64,000 nt of DNA, from the NCBI GenBank assembly GCA_035650475.1, contig DASRHP010000009.1, positions 610,545 through 674,544 of the forward strand, in the 5' to 3' direction. This stretch comes from Candidatus Binataceae bacterium. GTDB taxonomy: Bacteria; Desulfobacterota; Binatia; Binatales; Binataceae. A model generated the notes under the pieces. It did no database searches. It was not told where the DNA came from and was given only the letters and a program-made list of their open reading frames with translations. A program made the translations under genes and the position numbers. The stretch's first letter is position 1. The number at the start of each line of letters is the position of its first letter. Below are positions 1 to 8,236 of the stretch, one piece after another.

Positions 1-1
1 C

Positions 2-43
2 GAGCGGGTGCGCCGCAAGCGGCTGCGGCGCGGCGAGCCCTGA
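2..43 (+). CDS. 3' end of an unidentified upstream gene (partial)
   Basis: The first bases read as the last 13 codons of an open frame rich in Arg and Lys, ending in TGA at 41-43, eight bases before the next start codon. The fragment is too short to name the product. The tight spacing suggests it may be co-transcribed with the phosphatase gene that follows. Confidence 0.35.
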   Translation, partial: ERVRRKRLRRGEP

Positions 44-51
44 GCCAAGCG

Positions 52-909
<858 letters not shown>

Positions 910-955
910 CGGGAGCGGCGGCGCCTTTGCCCGCTGCTGGGCGTCGCGGGCGCCG

Positions 956-2245
956 CTACAGCCTGCGCTCGCCGCTGCCCCATAGGTTGAAGGCGACGAG
1001 TCCCACCGTGTAAACCGCGGCGGCCAGGTAGAAGGCGCCGGCGTAGGAGCCGGTGGCCTGGACGATAAAGCCGGTGGCGGCGACCCCGATGATGCCGGGC
1101 AGCGTGGCGAAGGTGTTCGAGATGCCCATCAGGATCCCGGCATAGCGCGGTCCCACATCGAGATGGTTGACGCCGAAGGCGCCCATTCCGAGCGCGCCGC
1201 CGCCGATCGACAGCGTCGCGAGCATCACCGCCTCCACTGCGCCGTGTGCGGCCGGCAACGCGCACATCGCAACCGCGCCCAGGGCGAAAGCGCTCGATTG
1301 CAGGAGCTTGCGCACCGCGGTCAGCCGCAGCCCGCGCGCCTGAAGCCCGTCGGCGATCCATCCGCTGACGTTGCCGACGACGAAGGCGGCGAGATAAGGC
1401 ACCACCGCCAGCAGGCCGAGGTTTTTGAGCGGCACCTGGAAGGTATGGTCGAGATAGCTGGGAAGCCAGAGGAGCAGGATGTAGAAGCCGAAATTGTTGC
1501 AGGTGTGGGCGATAACGATCGCCCATACCGCGGGCTCGGCGCATATCCGCCGCCACGGAATTTGCTGTGCCGCCTCGACCTCGGAGCGTCCGGCGCGGAT
1601 GACCGCCATCTCGGCCGTGCTCACGCCCGCCGAGCTCTCGGGCCAGTCGTCGGCTTTCCACCACCAGGCGGCGAGCCACCCGAGGCCGAGCAGGCCGGAG
1701 AGGTAGAATACCGCTTCCCATCCGAAGGCGATGATTATCGGCGGGCTCGCCAGCAGGGCGACGATCGTGCCGAGCGCGGTGCCGCTCAAGTGCAGCGAGA
1801 TGGCGCGCGCGCGTTCGCCCGCGGGCGCCCATCGCGCGGCGATCGAATGAATCGCCGGAAAGTTGAGCGCCTCGCCCGCGCCTAGAAGCCCGCGCATGCA
1901 CAGCAGCAGCGCGAACGACGCAGTCGCCGGCGGCGTCAGAAAAGTCGCCAGCGACCATAGCGCAACGCCCGCGCCGAGCACGCGTTTGCCGCCGAAGCGG
2001 TCGGCCAGCCATCCGCCGGGCAGTTGCGGCCACAAGTAGCCCCAGAAGAAAGCCGACAGGATGAGTCCGCGCGCGGCGGCGTCGTAGCCCTTGGCGTGGG
2101 CGAGAGGGATGATCGCGATCGAGATGTTGACGCGGTCGATGTAACAGAGCACCGTCGAGAGCGCGAAGAGGGCGATGACGGTGTAACGCCGCGGCCATCC
2201 GGTCGCGGCGGCCGCCGCCGCTTGCGCTGGAGCGGGTTCGCCCAT
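956..2245 (-). CDS. MFS transporter, anion:cation symporter (ACS)-like
   Basis: Twelve-helix inner-membrane transporter of the major facilitator superfamily. The first helix carries CYIDRVNISIAI, the ACS-family signature, followed by the loop motif GGWLADRFGGKR between helices 2 and 3. I chose ATG at 2245 (MGEPAPAQ); the frame stays open 17 codons further upstream but that stretch does not look like protein. About 429 aa, normal for the family. ACS members usually import organic anions such as hexuronates, tartrate or phthalate; the substrate here cannot be read. It is last in a minus-strand series after the XRE regulator, which may control it. Confidence 0.85.
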   Translation of the reverse strand: MGEPAPAQAAAAAATGWPRRYTVIALFALSTVLCYIDRVNISIAIIPLAHAKGYDAAARGLILSAFFWGYLWPQLPGGWLADRFGGKRVLGAGVALWSLATFLTPPATASFALLLCMRGLLGAGEALNFPAIHSIAARWAPAGERARAISLHLSGTALGTIVALLASPPIIIAFGWEAVFYLSGLLGLGWLAAWWWKADDWPESSAGVSTAEMAVIRAGRSEVEAAQQIPWRRICAEPAVWAIVIAHTCNNFGFYILLLWLPSYLDHTFQVPLKNLGLLAVVPYLAAFVVGNVSGWIADGLQARGLRLTAVRKLLQSSAFALGAVAMCALPAAHGAVEAVMLATLSIGGGALGMGAFGVNHLDVGPRYAGILMGISNTFATLPGIIGVAATGFIVQATGSYAGAFYLAAAVYTVGLVAFNLWGSGERRL

Positions 2246-2335
2246 GGTCGCTCGCGCGCAAGCATAGTTGGGGCGCGCCACGATTGCTATCGCCACTGCG
2301 GCGCGCCGCAGGCGGCCCCGCGCTCGGAATCGGCC

Positions 2336-2764
2336 TCAGCGTCCGAGCGCCTGGCGCACCGCGTTGAGGACGTAGATGAAGTCGCGCGGCGCGCGCACCT
2401 CGCCCATCGCCGCGACCCGGGCCAGCAGCTCCATCTCGTCGGCGCTGATGTTATGCACGCGGCGCAAACGCGAGTCGCGCCGGAAGTCCTCCCACGCCGA
2501 ACGCCTGCGCTCCTCGGGCGCGCCGTTGACCAGCGTGCGGGCCTCGGGGTTGGCGAGAAAGAACAGCTCGCGGCTGGAAAGCCCCAGAACTTCGCTCAGG
2601 CGCGCGATCACCTTTTCAGAGGGATGGCGCTTGCCGGACTCCAGGTGACCTATGTATGGCGTCGAGGTTGCGATCTGCCTGGCGATCTCCTCCTGGGTCA
2701 GGTCAAGCTGGCGGCGGCGTTCGCGGATGGCGGCGCCGAAGCTGCGCTCAGTGGTCTTGGGCAT
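2336..2764 (-). CDS. XRE-family helix-turn-helix transcriptional regulator
   Basis: 142 aa. Residues about 9-65 form a Cro/C1-type helix-turn-helix: the stretch from FGAAIRERRRQLDLTQEEIA through TPYIGHLESGKRHPSEKVI shows the usual pattern of a sequence-reading helix followed by the E-x-G-x-R-x-P turn. The remaining C-terminal half is Arg-rich and helical with no recognised sensor domain. ATG at 2764 is preceded by a purine-rich GGAAGGAAA. It lies between a small membrane-anchored protein and an MFS transporter on the same strand, so local control of that transporter is plausible but unproven. Confidence 0.85.
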   Translation of the reverse strand: MPKTTERSFGAAIRERRRQLDLTQEEIARQIATSTPYIGHLESGKRHPSEKVIARLSEVLGLSSRELFFLANPEARTLVNGAPEERRRSAWEDFRRDSRLRRVHNISADEMELLARVAAMGEVRAPRDFIYVLNAVRQALGR

Positions 2765-2800
2765 CGCATGTTTCCTTCCACCGGCCCAGGAAATCCCATT

Positions 2801-3157
2801 CTAATTGCCGTACGGATTGCGTCCGTGGTTGAGATAGATTGAGTAGCTGTTGGCGGTGCCGAGGTTGTGGATCGGGGTGTGAAACTCGCGCTCCGTTCCC
2901 GCGCGCAGCGGCTGAATCGTCAAGACGTCGCGCCCCAGCGCATCGCCGTTGCGCGCGTAGTAGCGGACTTCGAGATCGAGCGGGCCGGCGGCGCGGGTGC
3001 CGGCGTTGCGCAGGCGGCCCTCGACAAAGACCTCCGAGCCATTGCGCACCATGCGGCTCTGCAGCACTTTGACCGGCTCATTGTTCTTCAGCAGGCTGGC
3101 AACGATCCCGACAAAGCCGAGCGCAACCAGCAGAATCACCATCGTGCCCTTGCGCAT
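2801..3157 (-). CDS. small membrane-anchored protein with FxLYD-like beta domain
   Basis: 118 aa. One N-terminal hydrophobic helix (residues about 5-24, TMVILLVALGFVGIVASLL) is followed by a predicted all-beta domain, with the pattern VFVEGRLRNAGTRAAGPLDLEVRYY resembling FxLYD/DUF3426-type extracytoplasmic domains. It would sit in the inner membrane facing the periplasm. An internal ATG at codon 6 (3142) has a better ribosome site (AAGGG) than the first ATG and may be the true start. Function unknown. It ends 36 bases before the XRE gene and starts 27 bases after the acyl-CoA dehydrogenase gene, so the three may form one operon. Confidence 0.6.
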   Translation of the reverse strand: MRKGTMVILLVALGFVGIVASLLKNNEPVKVLQSRMVRNGSEVFVEGRLRNAGTRAAGPLDLEVRYYARNGDALGRDVLTIQPLRAGTEREFHTPIHNLGTANSYSIYLNHGRNPYGN

Positions 3158-3184
3158 AGTCGTTGGGCCCGCCGCCCTGCGAGG

Positions 3185-4348
3185 TCAGTACGAGCGCGGC
3201 AGGTTGAGCACGTGCTCGCTTATCGTATTCAGCACCATCTCCTGCGAGACCGGCGCGATCTTCAGCATCCGGCACTCGCGGAAGTAACGTTCGACGTCGT
3301 ACTCGCGCATGTAGCCGTAGCCGCCCAGCGTCTGCACCGCGCGATCGCAGGCCTCGAAGCCGGCTTCGGCCGCCCGCAGCTTGGCGATGTTGGCCTCGGC
3401 GCCGCAGGGCCTGCGATGGTCGAACAGCCAGGCCGCCTTCATCATCATCAGCTCGGCGACCTCCAGTTTGGCGTAGGCGTCGGCGAGCGGATGCGCGATG
3501 GCCTGGTTCTGGCCGATCGGCCGGCCGAAGACCACCCGTTCCTTGGCGTAGCGCACCGCCTTGTCCACCGCGGCGCGCCCGATCCCGATGGCCTCGGCGG
3601 CGATCAGGATGCGCTCGGGGTTGAGCCCGTCGAGCAGGTAACGGAAGCCCTTGCCCTCTTCACCGATGAGGTCGGCAGCCGAGACTTTGAGATTGTCGAT
3701 GAAGAGCATGTTGGTGTCCACCGCATGGCGGCCCAGCTTGAGCAGCTCGCGCACCTCGATCGCGCCGCGGTCGAGGTCGGCGAAGAACAGGCTCATCCCC
3801 TCGGTTTTCTTCGCCACCTTCTCGAACGGCGCGGTGCGCGTCAGCAGCAGCATCTTGTGCGCTTCCTGCGCCTTGGTGGTGAACACCTTGCGCCCGTTGA
3901 TCACGTAATAGTCGCCCTCGCGCCGGGCAAAGGTCTTGATGTGGGTGATGTCATTACCGGCGTCGGGTTCGGTAACGGCGAAGGCCGCGTGCAGCTCGCC
4001 GCTGACGATCCGCGGCAGATGGCGGCGCTTCATCTCTTCGCTGCCGTGCAGGACGATCGGCGTAAGTCCGAAGATCGACAAATGGATCGAGCTCGCCGCG
4101 TTCATCGCCCCCGCGTAGGCGACCTCGCGCATCACCAGCGCGGCCTCGGTGATGCCGAGCCCGCTGCCGCCGAATTCCTCGGGGATGGCGACGCCGAGAT
4201 ACCCGGCCTTGGCCACGGCCTGGTAGAAGTCATGCGGGAATTCGTGGGCGGCGTCCTTGGCGCGCCAGTACTCGTCGTTGAAGCGTTCGCACAGCGCGCG
4301 CACGCCGCGCACGATTTCCTGTTGCGCTTCGGTCAGTTCAAAATCCAT
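3185..4348 (-). CDS. acyl-CoA dehydrogenase family flavoprotein
   Basis: 387 aa FAD enzyme of the acyl-CoA dehydrogenase superfamily, expected to introduce an alpha-beta double bond into an acyl-CoA and pass electrons to ETF. Recognisable blocks are AFAVTEPDAGNDITHIKT (flavin/substrate loop), FGRPIGQNQAIAHPLADA (C-terminal helical domain) and VQTLGGYGYMREYDVER. The usual catalytic Glu near the C terminus (the YEG site) is replaced: the sequence there is IAPVSQE, with Pro366 in that position. A Glu at 245 in GLNPER sits where isovaleryl-CoA dehydrogenase has its base. The frame stays open far upstream of ATG 4348, but that stretch lies opposite the cation-transporter gene and reads as low-complexity shadow. 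MDFELTEAQQE is the normal family start. Confidence 0.9.
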   Translation of the reverse strand: MDFELTEAQQEIVRGVRALCERFNDEYWRAKDAAHEFPHDFYQAVAKAGYLGVAIPEEFGGSGLGITEAALVMREVAYAGAMNAASSIHLSIFGLTPIVLHGSEEMKRRHLPRIVSGELHAAFAVTEPDAGNDITHIKTFARREGDYYVINGRKVFTTKAQEAHKMLLLTRTAPFEKVAKKTEGMSLFFADLDRGAIEVRELLKLGRHAVDTNMLFIDNLKVSAADLIGEEGKGFRYLLDGLNPERILIAAEAIGIGRAAVDKAVRYAKERVVFGRPIGQNQAIAHPLADAYAKLEVAELMMMKAAWLFDHRRPCGAEANIAKLRAAEAGFEACDRAVQTLGGYGYMREYDVERYFRECRMLKIAPVSQEMVLNTISEHVLNLPRSY

Positions 4349-4568
4349 CTCGTTGTCACCTTCGATGAAGCAGGTTTGCGGGGCCGACGCCGCGCTTCCT
4401 GGCCGGGCAGCGGCCGCCATCCATACGGTTAACATTATTATCAAGCCGGCGGCGACCGGTTTAGGCCCGCGATCGGACGCGTGCGCTGCGGTTGGCCGAA
4501 TCGACTCGCTCACGCGTTTTCTATAAAAAGCGGATGGCGCCGGCGAAGCGCCGGACTTCGACCGAATC

Positions 4569-5600
4569 ATGCATCCCGCAGTCGCCCTGGCGCTGATCGG
4601 CCTGCTGCTTCTGGGGCCACTTGTCTCGCACGTCATCGAACGCAACATCGAGGCGTATTTCTTCGTGATGGGCGTCGCCGCGATGACGCTGGGCGGGGCC
4701 TGGAGCCTTAAGGCGATTGGCGAGGCTGCTATGGAACCGGTTTGGATCACGCTGGCGGTGATCGTCGCCGGCGTCGCTTTCGATTCGCTGCGCGGGGCGA
4801 TGGACCGCGCGATGACGCGACTGAGGGCGCGCGTTGCCCGTCCGTTGCTATGCGCCGCCGCGGTGTTTGTGATCGCGATGGTTTCGAGTCTAATCACTGC
4901 GATAGTCGCGGCCCTGGTGCTGGTCGAGACGGTCGGGCTGATGCGGCTGGAGGGCCGCGCGCGCGCCCGCGTGACGATCGCTGGATGCTTCGCGATCGGC
5001 TTCGGCGCCGCGCTCACCCCGCTGGGCGAACCCCTCTCCACGCTGGCGGCCAGAGCGCTGGGGCTCGGCTTCGGCGGCTTGTTCCGGCTGCTCGCTTTGT
5101 GGGTGGTGCCCGCAATCGTGATTAGCGCGGCCGTCAGCGCCGTGTTCGCCGCGCGCAGCCGCGCCGATGGCCCCGCTCCGGCAGTCGTACTTGCGCGGGC
5201 GCATGTGCGCGAATCGCTGGCAGCGTCGCTGTTGCAGGGCTTCAAGGTCTATGTATTCGTCGCGGCGCTGGTGCTGGTGAGCCACGCCTTCGCGCCCCTT
5301 GCGCTGCGCTACGTGCCGATGCTGAGCCACGAGGCATTGTTCTGGGCCAACACCATTTCGGCCGTGATGGACAATGCGACGCTGGTCGCACTGGAGATCC
5401 ACTCGATGGAGCTGGCACGTGCGCGCGCGGCGATACTGGCATTGCTGGTTGCGGGCGGGATGCTGATCCCGGGCAATGTGCCCAACATCATCGCCGCTGG
5501 CGCGCTGCGCATCGGAACGGGCGAATGGGCGAAGGTCGGGATGCCGATGGGCTTGGCGCTGCTTGGCCTGTATTTTGCGCTGCTCAAATTCACGCACTGA
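4569..5600 (+). CDS. DUF1646-type predicted cation transporter
   Basis: 343 aa integral membrane protein with about ten hydrophobic helices. The motifs GAALTPLGEPLSTLAA, SAVMDNATLVALEI and MLIPGNVPNIIAAG resemble the two inverted Asn/Asp-bearing half-motifs of the DUF1646/ion-transporter-like superfamily, related to arsenite and Na+/H+ antiporter folds. It is divergent from the acyl-CoA dehydrogenase gene, with about 220 bases between the starts. Family membership comes from motif memory; the transported ion is unknown. Confidence 0.7.
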   Translation: MHPAVALALIGLLLLGPLVSHVIERNIEAYFFVMGVAAMTLGGAWSLKAIGEAAMEPVWITLAVIVAGVAFDSLRGAMDRAMTRLRARVARPLLCAAAVFVIAMVSSLITAIVAALVLVETVGLMRLEGRARARVTIAGCFAIGFGAALTPLGEPLSTLAARALGLGFGGLFRLLALWVVPAIVISAAVSAVFAARSRADGPAPAVVLARAHVRESLAASLLQGFKVYVFVAALVLVSHAFAPLALRYVPMLSHEALFWANTISAVMDNATLVALEIHSMELARARAAILALLVAGGMLIPGNVPNIIAAGALRIGTGEWAKVGMPMGLALLGLYFALLKFTH

Positions 5601-5945
5601 GGCTCGCCCGTAGCCGCGGGCTTGCGAGGGCGATCAAGCGAGGAAACTGCCGGACAAGGTCGGGCCAAGCGCAACAGGCCGCGCCGCATGCGAGCCCGCG
5701 CCTTCAGCATCGTGCTGCCCAAACGGGCGTCAGCGCGTCCTCGGGGGCGTTGCGTTAGAGGGATTTTCGTGACAGAAAACCTTGGCAGTCGCCGCATCCG
5801 ATTCCGCCTTGGCAGAACCTGCCGCGGCGGTACAGTTCTTGTTACGGCCGCGAAGTTTTGAAACCTGCGGCGCTTGCCGCGTGTGTTAAGTTACGATGCA
5901 ACGGGGTTGGCCGTCCCCTAAGCGGCCAGGAGGGTTACGCGTCCG
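5601..5945 (+). promoter_or_regulatory. glnA upstream region with a 9-bp direct repeat
   Basis: 345 bases without a credible gene. CCTTGGCAG occurs twice (5780-5788 and 5807-5815), 27 bases apart. The second copy is followed by a GC at 8 bases, which looks superficially like a sigma-54 -24/-12 element but has the wrong spacing. A ribosome site AGGAGGG lies at 5928-5934, 11 bases before the glnA ATG. I could not identify a convincing -35/-10 pair. The direct repeat could be a regulator site for nitrogen control, but this is speculative. Confidence 0.3.
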
Positions 5946-7358
5946 ATGACTCCCAAACAAGTTCTCCAGATGATCAAGGACAAGGGCGCCACGTCGGTGG
6001 ACCTGAAGTTCATGGACCTGCTGGGCCAGTGGCAGCACTTCAGCGTGCCCATCAGCGAGTTTCACGACGAATCGCCCTTCGAGGAAGGGCTCGGCTTCGA
6101 CGGCTCTTCGATCCGCGGCTGGCAGGCGATCGACGCCAGCGACATGCTCGTTATTCCCGACCCTGACACGGCGGTGATGGAGCCGTTCACCAAAGAGCCC
6201 ACGCTTACGCTGATCTGCAACATCTCGGACCCGATCACGCGCGCCGACTACACGCGCGACCCGCGCAACGTCGCGCGCAAGGCCGAGGCCTATCTCAAAT
6301 CGACTGGGCTCGGCGACACCGCCTACTTCGGCCCCGAGCCCGAATTCTTCATCTTCAACGGCATCCGCTACGACACCAACCAGCACTCCAGCTTCTACTA
6401 CATCGAGTCCGAGGAGGGTTTCTGGAACAGCGGGCGCGACGGCCAGAATCTGGGCTACAAGCCGCGTTACAAGGAAGGCTACTTCCCGGTACCGCCCAAC
6501 GACAGCCTCCAGGACATCCGCGCCGAGATGGTGCGCGAGATGGAGCGCGTCGGGATCCGCGTCGAGAAACAGCATCACGAGGTCGCCACGGCCGGCCAGG
6601 CCGAGATCGATATGCGCTTCCAGTCCCTGGTCAAGATGGCCGATTGGCTGACCTGGTACAAATACATCTGCAAGAACGTGGCGATCCGCCACAACATGAC
6701 CGTGACCTTCATGCCCAAGCCGATCTTCGGCGACAACGGTTCGGGCATGCATACCCATCAGAGCATCTGGAAGGGCGAGACTCCGCTGTTCGCGGGCTCG
6801 GGCTATGCCGGGCTCTCCGAGCTGGCGCTGCACTACATCGCCGGCATCCTCCATCACGCGCCAGCGCTCGCCGCCTTCACCAACCCGGGCACCAACTCGT
6901 ATCGGCGTCTGGTCCCGGGCTTCGAGGCCCCGATCAACCTCGCCTACTCCAGCCGCAACCGTTCAGCCGCGGTGCGCATCCCGATGTACTCGCCGTCGCC
7001 CAAGGCCAAGCGGATCGAGGTTCGGTTCCCCGACCCGACCTGCAATCCGTACCTGGCATTCTCTGCGATGCTGCTGGCTGGGCTTGATGGCATCCAGCGC
7101 AGGCTCGACCCGGGCCAACCGCTTGACAAGGACATTTACGCACTGACTCCTGCCGAACTGGCCGAGGTCCCCAGCATGCCGGCCTCGCTGGAGGAGGCGC
7201 TCGACAACCTCAAGCGCGACCACGAGTTTCTGCTCAAGGGCGATGTCTTCACTGAGGACCTGGTGGAAACCTGGATCGACTATAAGATGTCCAAGGAGGT
7301 CAGCCAGACGCGCCTGCGTCCGCATCCGTACGAGTTCGTGCTGTACTTTGACGCCTAG
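5946..7358 (+). CDS. glnA: glutamine synthetase, type I
   Basis: 470 aa cytosolic dodecameric enzyme joining ammonia to glutamate with ATP, the main ammonium assimilation step. Signature blocks: [10 protein letters not shown] near residue 55, GPEPEFFIF (metal ligands), [19 protein letters not shown] (ATP/active-site loop), [13 protein letters not shown] and [10 protein letters not shown]. Tyr398 in [10 protein letters not shown] (codon 7137-7139) aligns with the E. coli adenylylation tyrosine, so control by a GlnE-type adenylyltransferase is expected. No glnB, ntrB or ntrC is adjacent. It is transcribed alone and closed by a strong hairpin terminator. Confidence 0.98.
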   Translation: MTPKQVLQMIKDKGATSVDLKFMDLLGQWQHFSVPISEFHDESPFEEGLGFDGSSIRGWQAIDASDMLVIPDPDTAVMEPFTKEPTLTLICNISDPITRADYTRDPRNVARKAEAYLKSTGLGDTAYFGPEPEFFIFNGIRYDTNQHSSFYYIESEEGFWNSGRDGQNLGYKPRYKEGYFPVPPNDSLQDIRAEMVREMERVGIRVEKQHHEVATAGQAEIDMRFQSLVKMADWLTWYKYICKNVAIRHNMTVTFMPKPIFGDNGSGMHTHQSIWKGETPLFAGSGYAGLSELALHYIAGILHHAPALAAFTNPGTNSYRRLVPGFEAPINLAYSSRNRSAAVRIPMYSPSPKAKRIEVRFPDPTCNPYLAFSAMLLAGLDGIQRRLDPGQPLDKDIYALTPAELAEVPSMPASLEEALDNLKRDHEFLLKGDVFTEDLVETWIDYKMSKEVSQTRLRPHPYEFVLYFDA

Positions 7359-7364
7359 ACCACG

Positions 7365-7426
7365 GCGTCAGAGCCATGGATTCTGACGCAAACGCGGCGG
7401 GCCGAAAGGCTCGCCGCGTTTGTTTC
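7365..7426 (+). terminator. double hairpin: glnA rho-independent terminator
   Basis: Two hairpins follow the glnA stop codon. The first pairs GCGTCAGA (7365-7372) with TCTGACGC (7382-7389) around a 9-base loop. The second, starting at the next base, pairs 7390-7402 with 7409-7421 around a GAAA tetraloop: ten perfect pairs, one G-T, then GCC/GGC. It is followed by TGTTTCC. The GNRA loop and T-rich tail are typical of an intrinsic terminator. The run 7427-7717 after it holds no gene I can support. Confidence 0.85.
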
Positions 7427-7717
7427 CTCGCCGCCGACTTCCTCGCAATTTGGAAAGCATTTTGAGAATGCACAGCGGCGCCCGAGCTGCGCGGGCGCAT
7501 TCGCGTTATCAATTGGCCGGCGGGAGGTGCGCCGGCAGGCGAATTTCTCCGCATTTCTGAGGCTTTTCGATTGCTGAAGCCAGCCGGTGAATCGGACGGT
7601 GTCGGCTCGGCGCGCGTGGTACGCCAATCGCAATCGTTGCCTGGCATCCCGACGTCGGCGACCCCGCCGTTTGGGCGCACCAGCGCGGCGTCGGCGCCTT
7701 TGGAGGAGGTAGAGCGA

Positions 7718-8065
7718 ATGAAGGCATCCAAGATTGCGAGTGCAGCCGCGTTGGCGCTGATACTCGGCGCGGGTGCGGCGCCGGCATTTGCCGGTGACCT
7801 GCCTGCAACGCCGCAGATGACCATCCACGCCGACGTCGTGCCGACGCTCAACGAGACGCGTATCCAGCTCGCGCAGACGCGCCATCAGCTCAGGCAGTTC
7901 GAGCTCGCCTCGTTTTACAGCCCGACTGCGGAAGCGGATTACCGTGCGGCCCAGATCGCACTGGCCAACGGTCGCTATGACGAGGCGGCAGCCAACCTGA
8001 AACAGGTGCGTGCCGCGCTCACCGGGATTCCGAACTGGAAGTCATCCCCGCTCGACGCGCGCTAA
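7718..8065 (+). CDS. small exported protein of unknown function
   Basis: 115 aa. Residues 1-25 form a clear Sec signal peptide with cleavage after AFA (PAFA-GD). The mature part is mostly helical; it has a heptad-like stretch (ETRIQLAQTRHQLRQFELA) and a TPR-like segment, EADYRAAQIALANGRYDEAAANLKQVRAAL. The start is fixed by GGAGGAGG at 7702-7709, eight bases before the ATG; the frame is open 49 codons further upstream, but without a signal peptide at its start. It precedes the mechanosensitive channel gene on the same strand with a 171-base gap. No family recognised; a periplasmic location is the only safe inference. Confidence 0.75.
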   Translation: MKASKIASAAALALILGAGAAPAFAGDLPATPQMTIHADVVPTLNETRIQLAQTRHQLRQFELASFYSPTAEADYRAAQIALANGRYDEAAANLKQVRAALTGIPNWKSSPLDAR

Positions 8066-8236
8066 GGCGCGATCATCGCCGGCCGTTTGTAAGCTGGCGA
8101 ACTACCTGCGGCGCATGGCGGCGCGGGTGCCGCCGCACCTGTGTTTGCACCCACGCATGCGGCGGTGATCGAACCATCCGGCCACAGATGCTAGCCTGAA
8201 CCACTGGTCCGGCCGCGGATACGGCCGGGCCGGTGG

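Noticed and set aside
2867..4432. 521-codon plus-strand frame antisense to the acyl-CoA dehydrogenase
   Set aside because: High-GC shadow frame; composition is His/Gln/Arg-rich with no motif, and the opposite strand has a clear enzyme.
4349..5245. Long N-terminal extension of the acyl-CoA dehydrogenase frame
   Set aside because: It lies opposite the cation-transporter gene and is Ser/Ala/Thr-rich without family similarity; MDFELTEAQQE is the normal start.
5780..5826. Possible sigma-54 -24/-12 site before glnA
   Set aside because: CTTGGCAG is followed by GC at eight bases rather than ten; kept only as a direct repeat.
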